Part shown: positions 34,111 to 44,760 of the stretch, in pieces | Numbering within the stretch: the stretch's first letter is position 1 | How the letters are laid out: the number at the start of each line of letters is the position of its first letter | NCBI GenBank assembly: GCA_024220505.1 | Contig: JAKZZE010000013.1 | Span: 1,426,001-1,490,000, forward strand | Direction of reading: 5' to 3' | Length of the DNA stretch: 64,000 bases | Source: Rhizopus arrhizus | Taxonomy: Eukaryota; Mucoromycota; Mucoromycetes; Mucorales; Rhizopodaceae | Translations under genes and position numbers: made by a program | Notes under the pieces: generated by a model | What the model saw: the letters and a program-made list of their open reading frames with translations, nothing else | What the model was told of the DNA's origin: nothing | The model's database searches: none

Positions 34111-34494
34111 TTACAGATAAAATGCCAGATGACTGCCAGATAGTTGCCGGATGACTGCCAGATAGTAGCCAATCAGCGTTTCAGTTGCCGGATGGCTGCC
34201 AGATAGCTGCCAGATGACTGCCAGATGGTAGCCAATCAGCGTTTCAGTTGCCGGATGACTGCCAGATAGCTGCCAGATGACTGCCAGATGGTAGCCAATC
34301 AGCGTTTCAGTTGCCGGATGACTGCCAGATAGCTGCCAGATGACTGCCAGATGGTAGCCAATCAGCGTTTCAGTTGCCGGATGACTGCCAGATAGCTGCC
34401 AGATGACTGCCAGATGGTAGCCAATCAGCGTTTCAGTTGCCGGATGACTGCCAGATAGCTGCCGGATGACTGCCAGATGGTAGCCAATCAGCAT
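34111..34494 (-). repeat. 63-bp minisatellite (about 5-6 units)
   Basis: Units of 63 bp are built from GATGACTGCCAGATAGCTGC and GGTAGCCAATCAGCGTTTCA segments. As 63 is divisible by 3, the array stays open as a 127-residue frame with a 21-residue period (LIGYHLAVIWQLSGS...). I regard that as an artefact. The motif also forms the subterminal repeats at 20193-20295, so it is part of that element family and expanded here. Confidence 0.8.
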
Positions 34495-34517
34495 TCAACA
34501 AGAACCACAGCATCATC

Positions 34518-34554
<37 letters not shown>

Positions 34555-35411
34555 TGGATAATTATGTTGTCTCTGTTTCGACATTTATTCCAACATTTGT
34601 AAGAATGCGAAACGAAACCTCTGAAATGACTTTTCTCCACGCTTTCGCAAGCTTCCGCAATTCTTTTTGATAGAGTGTCTTCCTGCAAAAACCAATGACG
34701 CTTAACCTTACTCTTTGACACTGCCCAAAATTGTTCTATTGGGTTAAGCTCTGGAGAGTAAGTAGGAAGATGCATACATTTATATCCTTGATACTCAATA
34801 TACTTCTTTATGTTTTCATGTGTGTGAATGGGTGCATTATCCATAACTATAGAGTAACCTTTCATATGCGGATGTTTATCCATTTCATCAAGAGTCACTT
34901 TTAAGAAACTAATGTAATGGCCAGTTACAGTTCCTGAACTTATATATCCATCAGCTTTTCTCTTCTTCGCAGGTCTTGGTTTTTTTACGACAACCGTCAT
35001 CAAACCTGCTGCTGAGAGAGCACCCAATATAGACGTTGTATTTGCTCTCGTTGTAGGACGGGTAACAATAGCGCGAGTGCCCTTTTTGGACCAAGCCCTT
35101 GAACGCTTCATATGAATGTCAAAAGCAGACTCGTCAAGAAACACGCAATTCGTCAGGAAATTCATGTCTGTGTTTTCCCATTTGCAAATCCAGTTGTATC
35201 GCTCATCAATCTTTGCCGGACTGTTTCTTTCAATAGAATGGAAATCTGCTTTCTTCAACGGAAGGTTGCATTCACTTCTCATAAAGTTATAAATAGTGCT
35301 GCGAGAAACTTTAAGATCATGAAATTGCTTTAACAAATACTCGGTCACTTCTACGACAGAAGCAGATGGATTAGCATCAATGAAGTTGATAACAGTGTCA
35401 TGTTTTGACAT
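34488..35411 (-). CDS. IS630/Tc1-type DDE transposase with poly-Lys tail from poly(A)
   Basis: The catalytic core is complete: D in FLDESAFDIHM, D in IVMDNAPIHTH, and E in YSPELNPIEQFW with 34 residues between the last two (DD34E). An HTH-like segment lies upstream (LKVSRSTIYNFMRS). The start at 35411 (MSKHDTV) lies within LTR C sequence, so the first residues come from the LTR and the native N-terminus may be missing. At the 3' end, codons for ten or more Lys come from a 32-base A-run (34519-34550, T on the plus strand). The frame then runs into the neighbouring repeat. Without the A-run the gene would probably end soon after NIIIHC. Similar transposases are common in Mucorales (recalled, not checked). 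Confidence 0.75.
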
Positions 35412-35734
35412 GTCAATAAGATACAGTCTTATCATTCTGGACTAAATCTTTACAAATGAGTTTGAATAAGAATAGAATCTGATAATTATCACTGCCCTAC
35501 ACAGTCAAGTTTCACTTTCATCTCAACAGTTGATTATTAACATCAGTTTATAAAATATTTTTAATGTCAAATCATATCGATCGTAATTATTTTTTGTCAT
35601 CTAATCACAGGCCTTGCTCAACTAATATAAATAGCCTTGAAATCTTTCTTTAATAAAAGTATTCGACTTTAGAACTATTGTTCGGTCTCGTTCATTCTTC
35701 TTTATCTTATTTTGAATACTTAAAACACTTCACA
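35396..35734 (+). repeat. LTR 'C', second copy
   Basis: Starts TGTCATGTTTTGACATG and ends AACACTTCACA. It contains AATATAAATAG and AATAAAAG and is the inverse of 19556-19898. It directly adjoins the transposase frame on its left, and LTR A resumes on its right. Confidence 0.7.
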
Positions 35735-36223
35735 CATTAATTCACATAGTCAAATAAGATGACATGATTGTAATATAGTTTATTGATAATATGAGCATGT
35801 TGAATAGGGAATGACAGTTACCTACCGGATCATCCTTAATCATGAAAACATTTATCCTGACTGAGATATGATTGTTAGCAATGATATCCAATCACAGAAC
35901 TAAAGGTCTTTATATTCATCCGTACCGTCTCCTTAGATAGTCCTATGTCCAGAGTTATCTGAAATCATCCCAATAGCATAATTGACAATACAAGCTAGGA
36001 ACAGGCTAAACTAATAATTAGAAATAGTAATCATCTATTCTGTCAAGTTGATTATAAATCTGTCCTAATTCTTTATCCGTATCATGTCTATCAATACTCT
36101 CACTTTTTACATGTAGAAAAACAAGAGTTATCTTAAATTAATAAAGAGATACCAAGTTCTAACAGTATTTCTTTATCTTTGATTGCTATATTATATTTAC
36201 CTAAAACTCCCCTTTCCTAAACA

Positions 36224-37195
36224 CTATGTCTTATCTTGTTCTTGACAACAGATGTTACACGACAAAATCTTGAAGTCTTGTATTGGCTTTTATAATTTGT
36301 ACGTTGGATCTAGGTTGCCGCACAGAATATTTATTGGCAGATCAAGATATTGTATGACTAGACTGTCTACTTATTATCTGTGGATTTCACCACGGCCAGC
36401 TTCATCAATGAAAATGCAGTTTTGAAGAAAGTCCATATTAGCCTGTGTCTAGTTCCCACTCAATAACAACAGAGGTTGAGTCTTTGCTTTACGCATTTTT
36501 TTTTTTTTCTTTTTTAATGTGACTTATATATTCCTTATAGGTTCGTGTATAATTTTTTTTACTTCATTTTATAGAAAACTGTTTGATCTACTTTATAAGA
36601 TCTGGTGGTCGCTTATTACAAGAGAAGATATATTCAAATCGTCACTGCTTTTGGAACCAAACTTTATTCGAAACTCTGATCTCACATCAAATTTCTTTTA
36701 AAGTAGATCAAATTTACAATATAAACACCCAAAAATGAAAAAGATCACAATATCAAGCCATTATCGAAATAATGTCGCTTCAAATTTAAGACTAGTAGCA
36801 AATCTTTTACGAAGATCAAACTAGAATAAAACAGAATTTACGATAATTGACAAAAACATTTGGATTACTATTCAAACACTGCTTTTTATCTTACAAATGC
36901 GTATAATAAATACTTTTCTAAAGTAATACAGGTGATTTCTTTGATAATTAGCAGTAATAAAATAATCATGTGCTAGTCTATTATTAATTGACTGTTGTAA
37001 GTCATACATATTTATTCATACTATACTCGTGATATATAGCCATGTTATTATTATTCGCTCTATAATTTGTATATTTGTAAATGATAGCAATTTTAACTTT
37101 TAAAAGTAAAATATGTTGTCATTTTTGTTATGAGATTGTTACTTTCTTTGGTTTGTGTTATAGAATGCTTTCCTTTTTTTTTTTTTTTTTTTTTA
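36224..37195. other. Intergenic, no gene recognised
   Basis: AT-rich sequence with T-runs near 36497 and 37174. Short open frames have no family motifs. This stretch marks the end of the transposon-rich half of the window. Confidence 0.5.
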
Positions 37196-38307
37196 GCTTT
37201 TGAATTGATTCTCAGTCACATCTTTATCCACAGCCGTCATGCCTGTAACGATCTTTGTGAGTTCAAAAGACATTCACCCATCACTTTCTTCAGCAATTGC
37301 ACATTCCTCAAAGTTGGTCCTGAATCGAATCTCTTTCAAGAATTTGAGGACCAGGGCACCTTTTTACCCATCGAATTCAATTTCTCAATTACAGCCATGT
37401 CAAACTGTTTGAGGCCCGGCCTGACTTGTCCAGTCGTCATCTACAGCCTGAATTTGAGCACAGGTAAGACCTCTTTGATCGACATTAAGTAGTACGGTAA
37501 TCAGGGGTTTGATGTTAGGGTTCGTGGTATTCACAATGAACTCATGATCACAAGCATCAGTGCTGGTCACGATCAACATGACAGCTTCAGCGTCAGTACA
37601 AGCAAATCACACTATTTTCGACACCCATGATATCGTATTGAGCACAGAGGGGCTACCAAATGGATAATGTGCTTAGAGATAGGCATGTGTATATTATCAA
37701 CCATATGACCCCATTTCTTTGTGGAGGGGAGATTGATCTTCAACTGTACAGAATCGATCTCTTACCCAGTTCAATCAACATCTTTGTTAGCTTCATGACA
37801 GCAGTGATGCCACCATGACCCGTACCAGCATCAGCAGTGATCAGTCCCATAGAATCAATCTTGGGATACTTTGACACACTTTCTTGATCTGTCATGACCA
37901 GACGAGCCTCTTGTTTCGATCATGAAAGAGTTGAGCAAAGAAGAGATGTTCCACCTTGTTGGACACAGTGTCCAGTGGAGGACTAGGTTCATGAAGAGTA
38001 GAAGTAGCTAAAGAACACTGCCAGCCGGAAACACAAACTAGGTCAAGGTGAGGAGCGATCGGGTGGACTTGAAAAGGATCAAAAACAAAGGTATGAGAGG
38101 TAATACAATTCGTTTTATTAGATTAAAGGATAGATCAGAGTTTCTTGGCTTGAAAATCAGAACGATAAAATGTAGGAAACGTATCACGGTCGGATACGAT
38201 GGACTCGGCAGCATAAGGGCGTTTAACGAGGGGAGAGGGCCTATCGATGGCTGATTTTTTTCAATTTTAATTGAAAACTCTAATTGTTCTTTGCCTTGAT
38301 AACTCAT
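37196..38307 (-). pseudogene. Decayed protein-coding gene, identity unknown
   Basis: Minus-strand coding-like segments occur in succession but in different frames with stops between them. They are a likely first exon beginning MSYQGKEQLEFSIKIEKNQP (38307 downward), then VEHLFFAQLFHDRN and ARLVMTDQESVSKYPKID (about 37990-37830), then GLITADAGTGHGGITAVMK (~37840-37780). IVTSTDACDHEFIVNTTNPN follows at ~37590-37530, then QIQAVDDDWTSQAG (~37450-37420). GC content is higher than in the flanks, as expected for former coding DNA. I do not recognise the family. At least three frame disruptions make a functional product unlikely. Confidence 0.55.
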
Positions 38308-38855
38308 TGTTTTTAAAGTAAAAGAAGGATGGTCGTGATCAAAGGCAAAGTTGACATGTTTAAAGAGTGTAATAGAAAGAAGGGACCGATGGCATTGTTG
38401 TTGACAATTTGCAGTAAAAAAGATAGTTTGTCGTATGTATTCATGTAATTCGTATGTATGCCAAGCATCATTAAAGTAGAAAAGCCTTTTTATGTAAAAA
38501 TAAGGAGAAAAGATGAGTGATTTACAATAAAAAAAAAAAAAGGAAAAGACTTTAATATCTGCTTTCCACCCCCCTTTTTTTTTTTTTTTTCCTTTTTGTA
38601 GACATTGTTTTGATGGTAAACTCTCTTTGATATTGCCTCATATTATGTTTGACAAGAAATAATCTTGATTTCCAGTGTTTGTGACTTTAAGAAGGAGTAG
38701 AAAATAGAAAGTCGACTTTTTAAATTCTTTTCTCCTTCTCCTTTTAGCATGCGCGTGGTCTTGAAAAACTCCTACTGTATTCCGTCTATTTCATTTCCTA
38801 TTCCCTTTTTTTATTTATTTCCCTCTTTTTCTCTCTTTCTTTTTTTATATACAAA

Positions 38856-39624
<769 letters not shown>

Positions 39625-40314
39625 TAAAATTTTTTTAATTTTTTTTTTTTTTTTCACAACTTTTTATACTTTCAATCTGTTTATTTTTTTCATAAAATGA
39701 ATAAATGTATTGCAGCATATTGTTTACTCGTTCATTTAGATCAATCATCAATTATTTCTTTTCAAGTCGTACACCCACAAGTTGAAGGCAATATAAACTG
39801 AGACGAAATGCTTGCGAAACATTCAACTTGAGATCGGTATGTTTTAAACTGTGCTTGATTTTTTTATTATGGCTTGTCGGTTAGACTACCAGTCTTTGGC
39901 GGGTCATTAAATTAGCACTCAGATAAATAATAAAACGCAAGCTGGGCAGTCTTACGGATGTCTGAGTTCTTTGGGCAAATGATGCTAGCTTAATCTGTTT
40001 TGCGTATATTTTAAATATTAAAAAAAAAAAAGGAAAACAGTAATTAAAAGATGACCATGATTTCATAGTGTATTGAATCATCAAGTTATTGCATGGCTAG
40101 TTGCAGGGGGAGAAAGGGTTGTACAATACAGTGGATAGATGTGTACGTGTAAAATTGTACTTGTTTACAAAGCTTAGTTTATAAAATACTACATTTTATA
40201 TCCTATTTAAGGATTGATTTTCAGAATAGGATGTTCAAATAATTGACAGAGGGGGAGTGGAATATTAAAAAAAGACTTCAAGCTGTGGTGAGTCATCAAG
40301 CAATAACATTACTT
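39625..40314. other. Intergenic between Rac and the BAG-like gene
   Basis: Holds the 3' ends of two convergent genes, with T-rich tracts after the Rac stop. No additional gene recognised. Confidence 0.5.
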
Positions 40315-41304
40315 TTATTGTGTTTCATTTAACTCAATAGCTGATGATTCTGCTTGGACAATAATCCCACTACCTTCTTCTTCTGGTCTTTCAATTTCAA
40401 CTTGTTCAATATCTCTAGGAGTTGCTTGTTCTACATCTTCAACCTTGTCGGTATCCTTGCTGAAGACTTCTTCAACAGCTTGTTTTATACTTTCAGCCTT
40501 GTCAGTAATTTTACTGAATACTTCCTGTGCTGCTTCTTCTACATCTTCAGACTTATCAGCAATATGGCTAAGCACTTCTTCCACTGCATGTTCTATAGTT
40601 TCATGCTTATCAGCTTCTTTCATCATTTCTTCTTGAGCAGCACGTTCTTCCTCTATTCTACGTAAGGCTTCTTCCTTGGCCACTCTTTCTTGTTCTTCTT
40701 TCGCCTTCTCGGCCTTTTCTTGTTCGATTCTCTTCCTTTCTTCTTCTTCACGAGCCAATCTTTCCTCTTCTTCCCTTTCCATCCTAGCCTTCTCTTTAGC
40801 CACCTCTTCTCTCTTTATCACCTCCTTCTTCATCTTTTCGTTACAAGCGTCCAACCGACGGAAGAGTCCATTGATAGAATCAATCACAGCACGTTTCTTG
40901 TCTTTCAAATGGCTCACCAGCTCCTTTTCGAATTCGGTAGGCTCCGAGTCCTGTCCGACGACGATCACTGTCAAAGGTTGAATGGCGTCCAGCTGCTCCA
41001 TAAGACGAAGCAGCAGTTCGTTTGATTGAGCCAAGGTATACTCCTTTTGCTTGAATGCCTTGTCATCACACTCGAGTTCAATAATAGGTTCAACACTACT
41101 AATGCTCGATGCAATGGCTCCTTGTTGTTGTTCGATTTGACTCAACAAACGGAGTGTATTGCGTTCGGCGCGTCGAGCAGTTTTTCTGCGTTGCACTTTT
41201 CGATCGTCTTCTACAATGTAATAAACAAAGCCTATACTTAAAGCAGCAATAACAGCAGTAGCAGCTCCGTATATCAATAAAGACTGTTTGTTTTGTTGTG
41301 CCAT
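40315..41304 (-). CDS. Membrane-anchored BAG-domain-like (Snl1-like) protein, 329 aa
   Basis: A single-exon frame starts MAQQNKQSLLIYG. Residues ~9-30 form one hydrophobic segment (AATAVIAALSIGFVYYIV), a signal anchor. A basic stretch (RRKTARRAERNTLR) follows. Residues ~85-155 resemble a BAG domain (LLLRLMEQLDAIQP ... KDKKRAVIDSINGLFRRLD). Next is a long charged coiled coil of Glu/Lys/Arg (about 160-235) and then repeats of the form EEVFSKITDKAE / EEVFSKDTDKVE (about 240-295) before an acidic tail. Yeast Snl1 combines an N-terminal ER/nuclear-envelope anchor with an Hsp70-binding BAG domain, so an Hsp70 co-chaperone at the ER is the working guess. The BAG call is by eye and could be coincidental in a helical protein. 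Confidence 0.6.
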   Translation of the reverse strand: MAQQNKQSLLIYGAATAVIAALSIGFVYYIVEDDRKVQRRKTARRAERNTLRLLSQIEQQQGAIASSISSVEPIIELECDDKAFKQKEYTLAQSNELLLRLMEQLDAIQPLTVIVVGQDSEPTEFEKELVSHLKDKKRAVIDSINGLFRRLDACNEKMKKEVIKREEVAKEKARMEREEEERLAREEEERKRIEQEKAEKAKEEQERVAKEEALRRIEEERAAQEEMMKEADKHETIEHAVEEVLSHIADKSEDVEEAAQEVFSKITDKAESIKQAVEEVFSKDTDKVEDVEQATPRDIEQVEIERPEEEGSGIIVQAESSAIELNETQ

Positions 41305-44300
41305 CTATAAAATATGAAAAAAGAAAAAAAAAAAAAGAAGGGTACAGCCCACAGCCATGTAGAAAATAAAATTCGGACCCAGCATTGACATGAATGACAC
41401 AATCCTCTCTTTAAGCTGAGACGTTATTTAGGGTTCTGCTGAACTCTACAAAAGAGCTCATGGTCAAGCGATGCGTGTCTATTTACTTTCAATAAACACG
41501 CTCTCACGCAAACCATTTCTTTGCACATGTCAATTTTTAAGATTCATCTTTCAATCTAAACATATTCTTATTCACTGATGTGTACACTAGAGTGGCGTGA
41601 GTTCTTTCATCTTTAAACCTCGAGAAAAGTTTTTCAGAAAAGTTCTTGCTAAAAAAAAAAAGTTACTTCTTACTACTGATGTCAGTAAAATAATCTATCC
41701 ATTCGATTTCTTTTTCATGCTTGGGCCAACTGCTTTATCCAAGTCGTTTGGTTCCTTCATTTTCTTTGTAGGTATGAAAGTGCCCTTGATATCAATTTGA
41801 GGTTTATAAAAGAGATCAAAGGGTAGTAAATCATTTGGTTTTATTAATCATCACTTTTAGGAATAATTCATCAAGTATGATCGCATTCTTCTTTATTCTG
41901 CCAGGCTGAAAGTTTACAAGAGCATGCGCCCAAATGCTTTCTATAAAAACAGCAAGACAAAAACGGAAAAGCGGCAAGTAAAATTTACCCTTAGGACAGC
42001 TTGAGATTAAAACTTTATCATGTCTCTATATACATCGCCTTTTACAAATGCTAGAAACAATAAAAGATTTTTTTATCATTCCTTCTCAACGGATTCACTG
42101 CTCATAGATCACGCTTTTCTCAGTCAGTGATACCTTGATTTATCCAATAGCCCATAATCTGTATTGTTTTACACAAAATTACCATGATCTTATCTAGGGC
42201 ATGGATTCCTTGATTATTTACCAAGTCTCTCCTTACTAGCGTATATGACATTCACTCTTTAAAAACAGACCTTATCCTTTTTAACCTTGATCTCGAGTCG
42301 TTTTTAGCCTGCTTTTTCTTTATGGATCGGACCCAGATAAAAAAAGATTGTGTGCTCAAAGTGGTCTCAATCATTTATAAATAAAATATTTTAATTGTGT
42401 CTTCTTTTTTGCATCTATTGAATTTTACTCTTGGTAAAAGATGTATATGAATTCAATATGACAGTTGGTCTCTCAAGGAATCTTTCCAGATGTCTTTAGG
42501 TGCCCCCCCCCTCCACTTTTGAGTCATAAAAAAATGAAATGATGGATCTTTGGAGAATATGTAGTTGATCTTGTCTACTTGGGTCGAGATGGGTGTGATG
42601 ATCTATTCGATTTTCCTGTTGTTCAGTATCTCAGGATTCTTCTTGTACTTTTTCAAAAGAGAACTTCTTTGATCATCCAAAGGCAATACTGTTATAAACC
42701 TCTCGTGATTCTAGACTGTTCGTTTTGGCTCTGTCCACTGCTGCTTCTTCATTGAGACAAAAAAGAACTATTCTAGCAGTGTAAGGGATCCTTTTATTCT
42801 TGAAGCAAGAAAGATAGGCTTGTATCATCCAACTTGATCAAAGCATAAATAACCAGAAAGAGAGTTGTTCTGACAAGCATGATTGAGAAAAGGATTCACA
42901 TCCAAAAGACTATCTCAAAGGAGTACTTGAATCGTGTTGACAAAAATCAGACAATAGACAGGTTTTGTTTTTAGTGACTATACACATTGATTTATCAACG
43001 TCAATGCTATCTACCCTTTCTTTCCTTTTTTCTTCTCTTTTTTTCTTTTCTACATAAACATATTCCTTTCTGAATCAAATTGAACACGTACAGTATCTTG
43101 TCGATAGTCAATTATATAACTTGTAAAAGAATATAGACCGTTCTATCCACAATTGTACATCTAATGTGACCAAATTAGTACGAATTTAACTGATTATGAT
43201 ATGATTCAATATAGATATCGGTAATAAAGAAGCGCCTTTCCTCCAGAAATGGACCCACCATTGCCTTTTCATAGCAGTGACTGAAAAAGACAAAGAATTC
43301 TTTCCTGGAACTCACTTTAAAAGAATCAAACAGATTACATCATCATTGGATTTAAAATGGGCTCTGGTTGTAGCAAATGCTTATTGTAGAGTGAACGAAT
43401 TTGATATCTGATTTCATGTGCTTTTCCATATTCTCTTCGTATCCTAATAGCACAGTCCTATCCTGGCTAATTCTCCAACAATTTACGGATAGTATCTATC
43501 TCAGTCTGGCTGCAATCCATCCTTATTTTTTTAACTGGGAAGATGACGATCAGCAACCTCTTTTCTTAACCTGCTTCAAGTTTCATAAAGGCATCCATTC
43601 GCATATTTATTGACTACACCTTGTTGCCCAACACAAAAATAAAGTTTTCACAGTTAAACGGAAGAGATGAATTCCCTTTTTATGGTTTTAAAAAAGGCTT
43701 GCTCCTGATGAGAGTAGTTTATGTCGCTCATGTTCAATTTATTCATTTTATTGCTTGATTTACTGTAAAAAAGACAGAAGAGAACTAAAGACTTGTCTTC
43801 TTGCAGAGAAATTAATCCAGATCAACTCATACATGATAAATAACTATCTGAAAAAAAAAAAATTATTTGCTTTCTGCTATTGATCGTAACGTCGACTAAA
43901 AAAGAAGCTTGATATAAAGTGGGGGGGGGGGAAGGCTGCGAAAGGGTATTAAAAGTGTTTATTGGGTTTACTTTAATAAAATTGAGCGAAAACGAATTGA
44001 AAACAAAGGTTCTTGACAAAACATAATAACCCATAACTTGTGAATTTAGAGGCTTAAGCTTTGAAGACAAGCACATTAGTCTGCCTAGTAAAGAAGATGG
44101 TAAAGCAAAGGATAGTGGACATGGTATTTACAACCTTACATTTAATGGAGATAAAGAAGACGCCCAGTCTAAGACTTTGTTTGAGAAAGTACTTTAAAAA
44201 CCTAGCCATTCATCGAAAAAGGATCTGGAGAGGATGGCATGCGACTTTTAAGAACTATAGGGTCTATTTACCATAAAAGAAGTGTAAGCAGTGTGTTTCG

Positions 44301-44760
44301 ATTCATATTCACTAGGAGTATCTTTAAATACTTATTTTTATAAAAGCAATAACTAACCAAATTTTGTTCAGAAACCGCCAAAGATTATTTCATCCACATT
44401 GTCATCGTATGCTAAAAGAGGATGCCCTGTGAGTCTATAATGAATGAAGACCATCGTATTTTTAGATTCCAAGGAAAACGGTCTTAAAATAGTTGGAAGG
44501 GTCTAAAAAAATGATGAGGGGTCTAAAAAATTCGAATTTGTCTCAATCTTTAGTTGAAATATTGTAATTCGTTATAAAATTAAAAAAGCGAAAAAAAAAG
44601 TACCATGAAAAAAAATAAACACTTCCAAAGAGGTTTTAAGAGACCACCAAAAAAAAAAAGGCGCGCTTAAACTTTTTTTTTTTTTTCCACTTTTTTCCCT
44701 TCCAATTTTTTTTAGCTTAAAAAAAAGAAAGAAGGATTTACTAAAAAGCAATTTGTATGC
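41305..44760. other. Long intergenic region with decayed coding fragments
   Basis: No intact gene recognised. One coding-like fragment at 43206-43410 (+) reads KWTHHCLFIAVTEKDKEFFP and ends at a stop, without a start or partner exon. Homopolymer tracts occur (C-run near 42505, an 11-G run near 43920). The last ~150 bases are T-rich and probably form the INO80 promoter/leader. Confidence 0.45.

Larger units (their letters stand above)
33214..36223 (+). repeat. LTR 'A' (copy 3) containing a composite insertion
   Basis: Left part 33214-33376 (TGTTAAGGATAC...) and right part ~35735-36223 (...TTTCCTAAACA) are the two halves of LTR A as seen at 20436-21085. Between them lie LTR B (inverted), a gene fragment, a minisatellite, a transposase and LTR C. 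No matching target duplication was found at the outer ends, so rearrangement after insertion is possible. Confidence 0.7.

Noticed and set aside
34111..34494. 127-residue open frame with 21-residue repeats as a repeat protein
   Set aside because: It is explained by a 63-bp minisatellite whose unit length is a multiple of three. Codon use is not gene-like and the motif also occurs as element ends.
34111..34494. Possible CRISPR-like array
   Set aside because: The units are contiguous and near identical, with no unique spacers and no cas genes. The genome is eukaryotic.
40354..41025. Plus-strand Phe/Ser-rich frames opposite the BAG-like gene
   Set aside because: They mirror the Glu/Lys-rich coiled coil on the minus strand and have no independent support.
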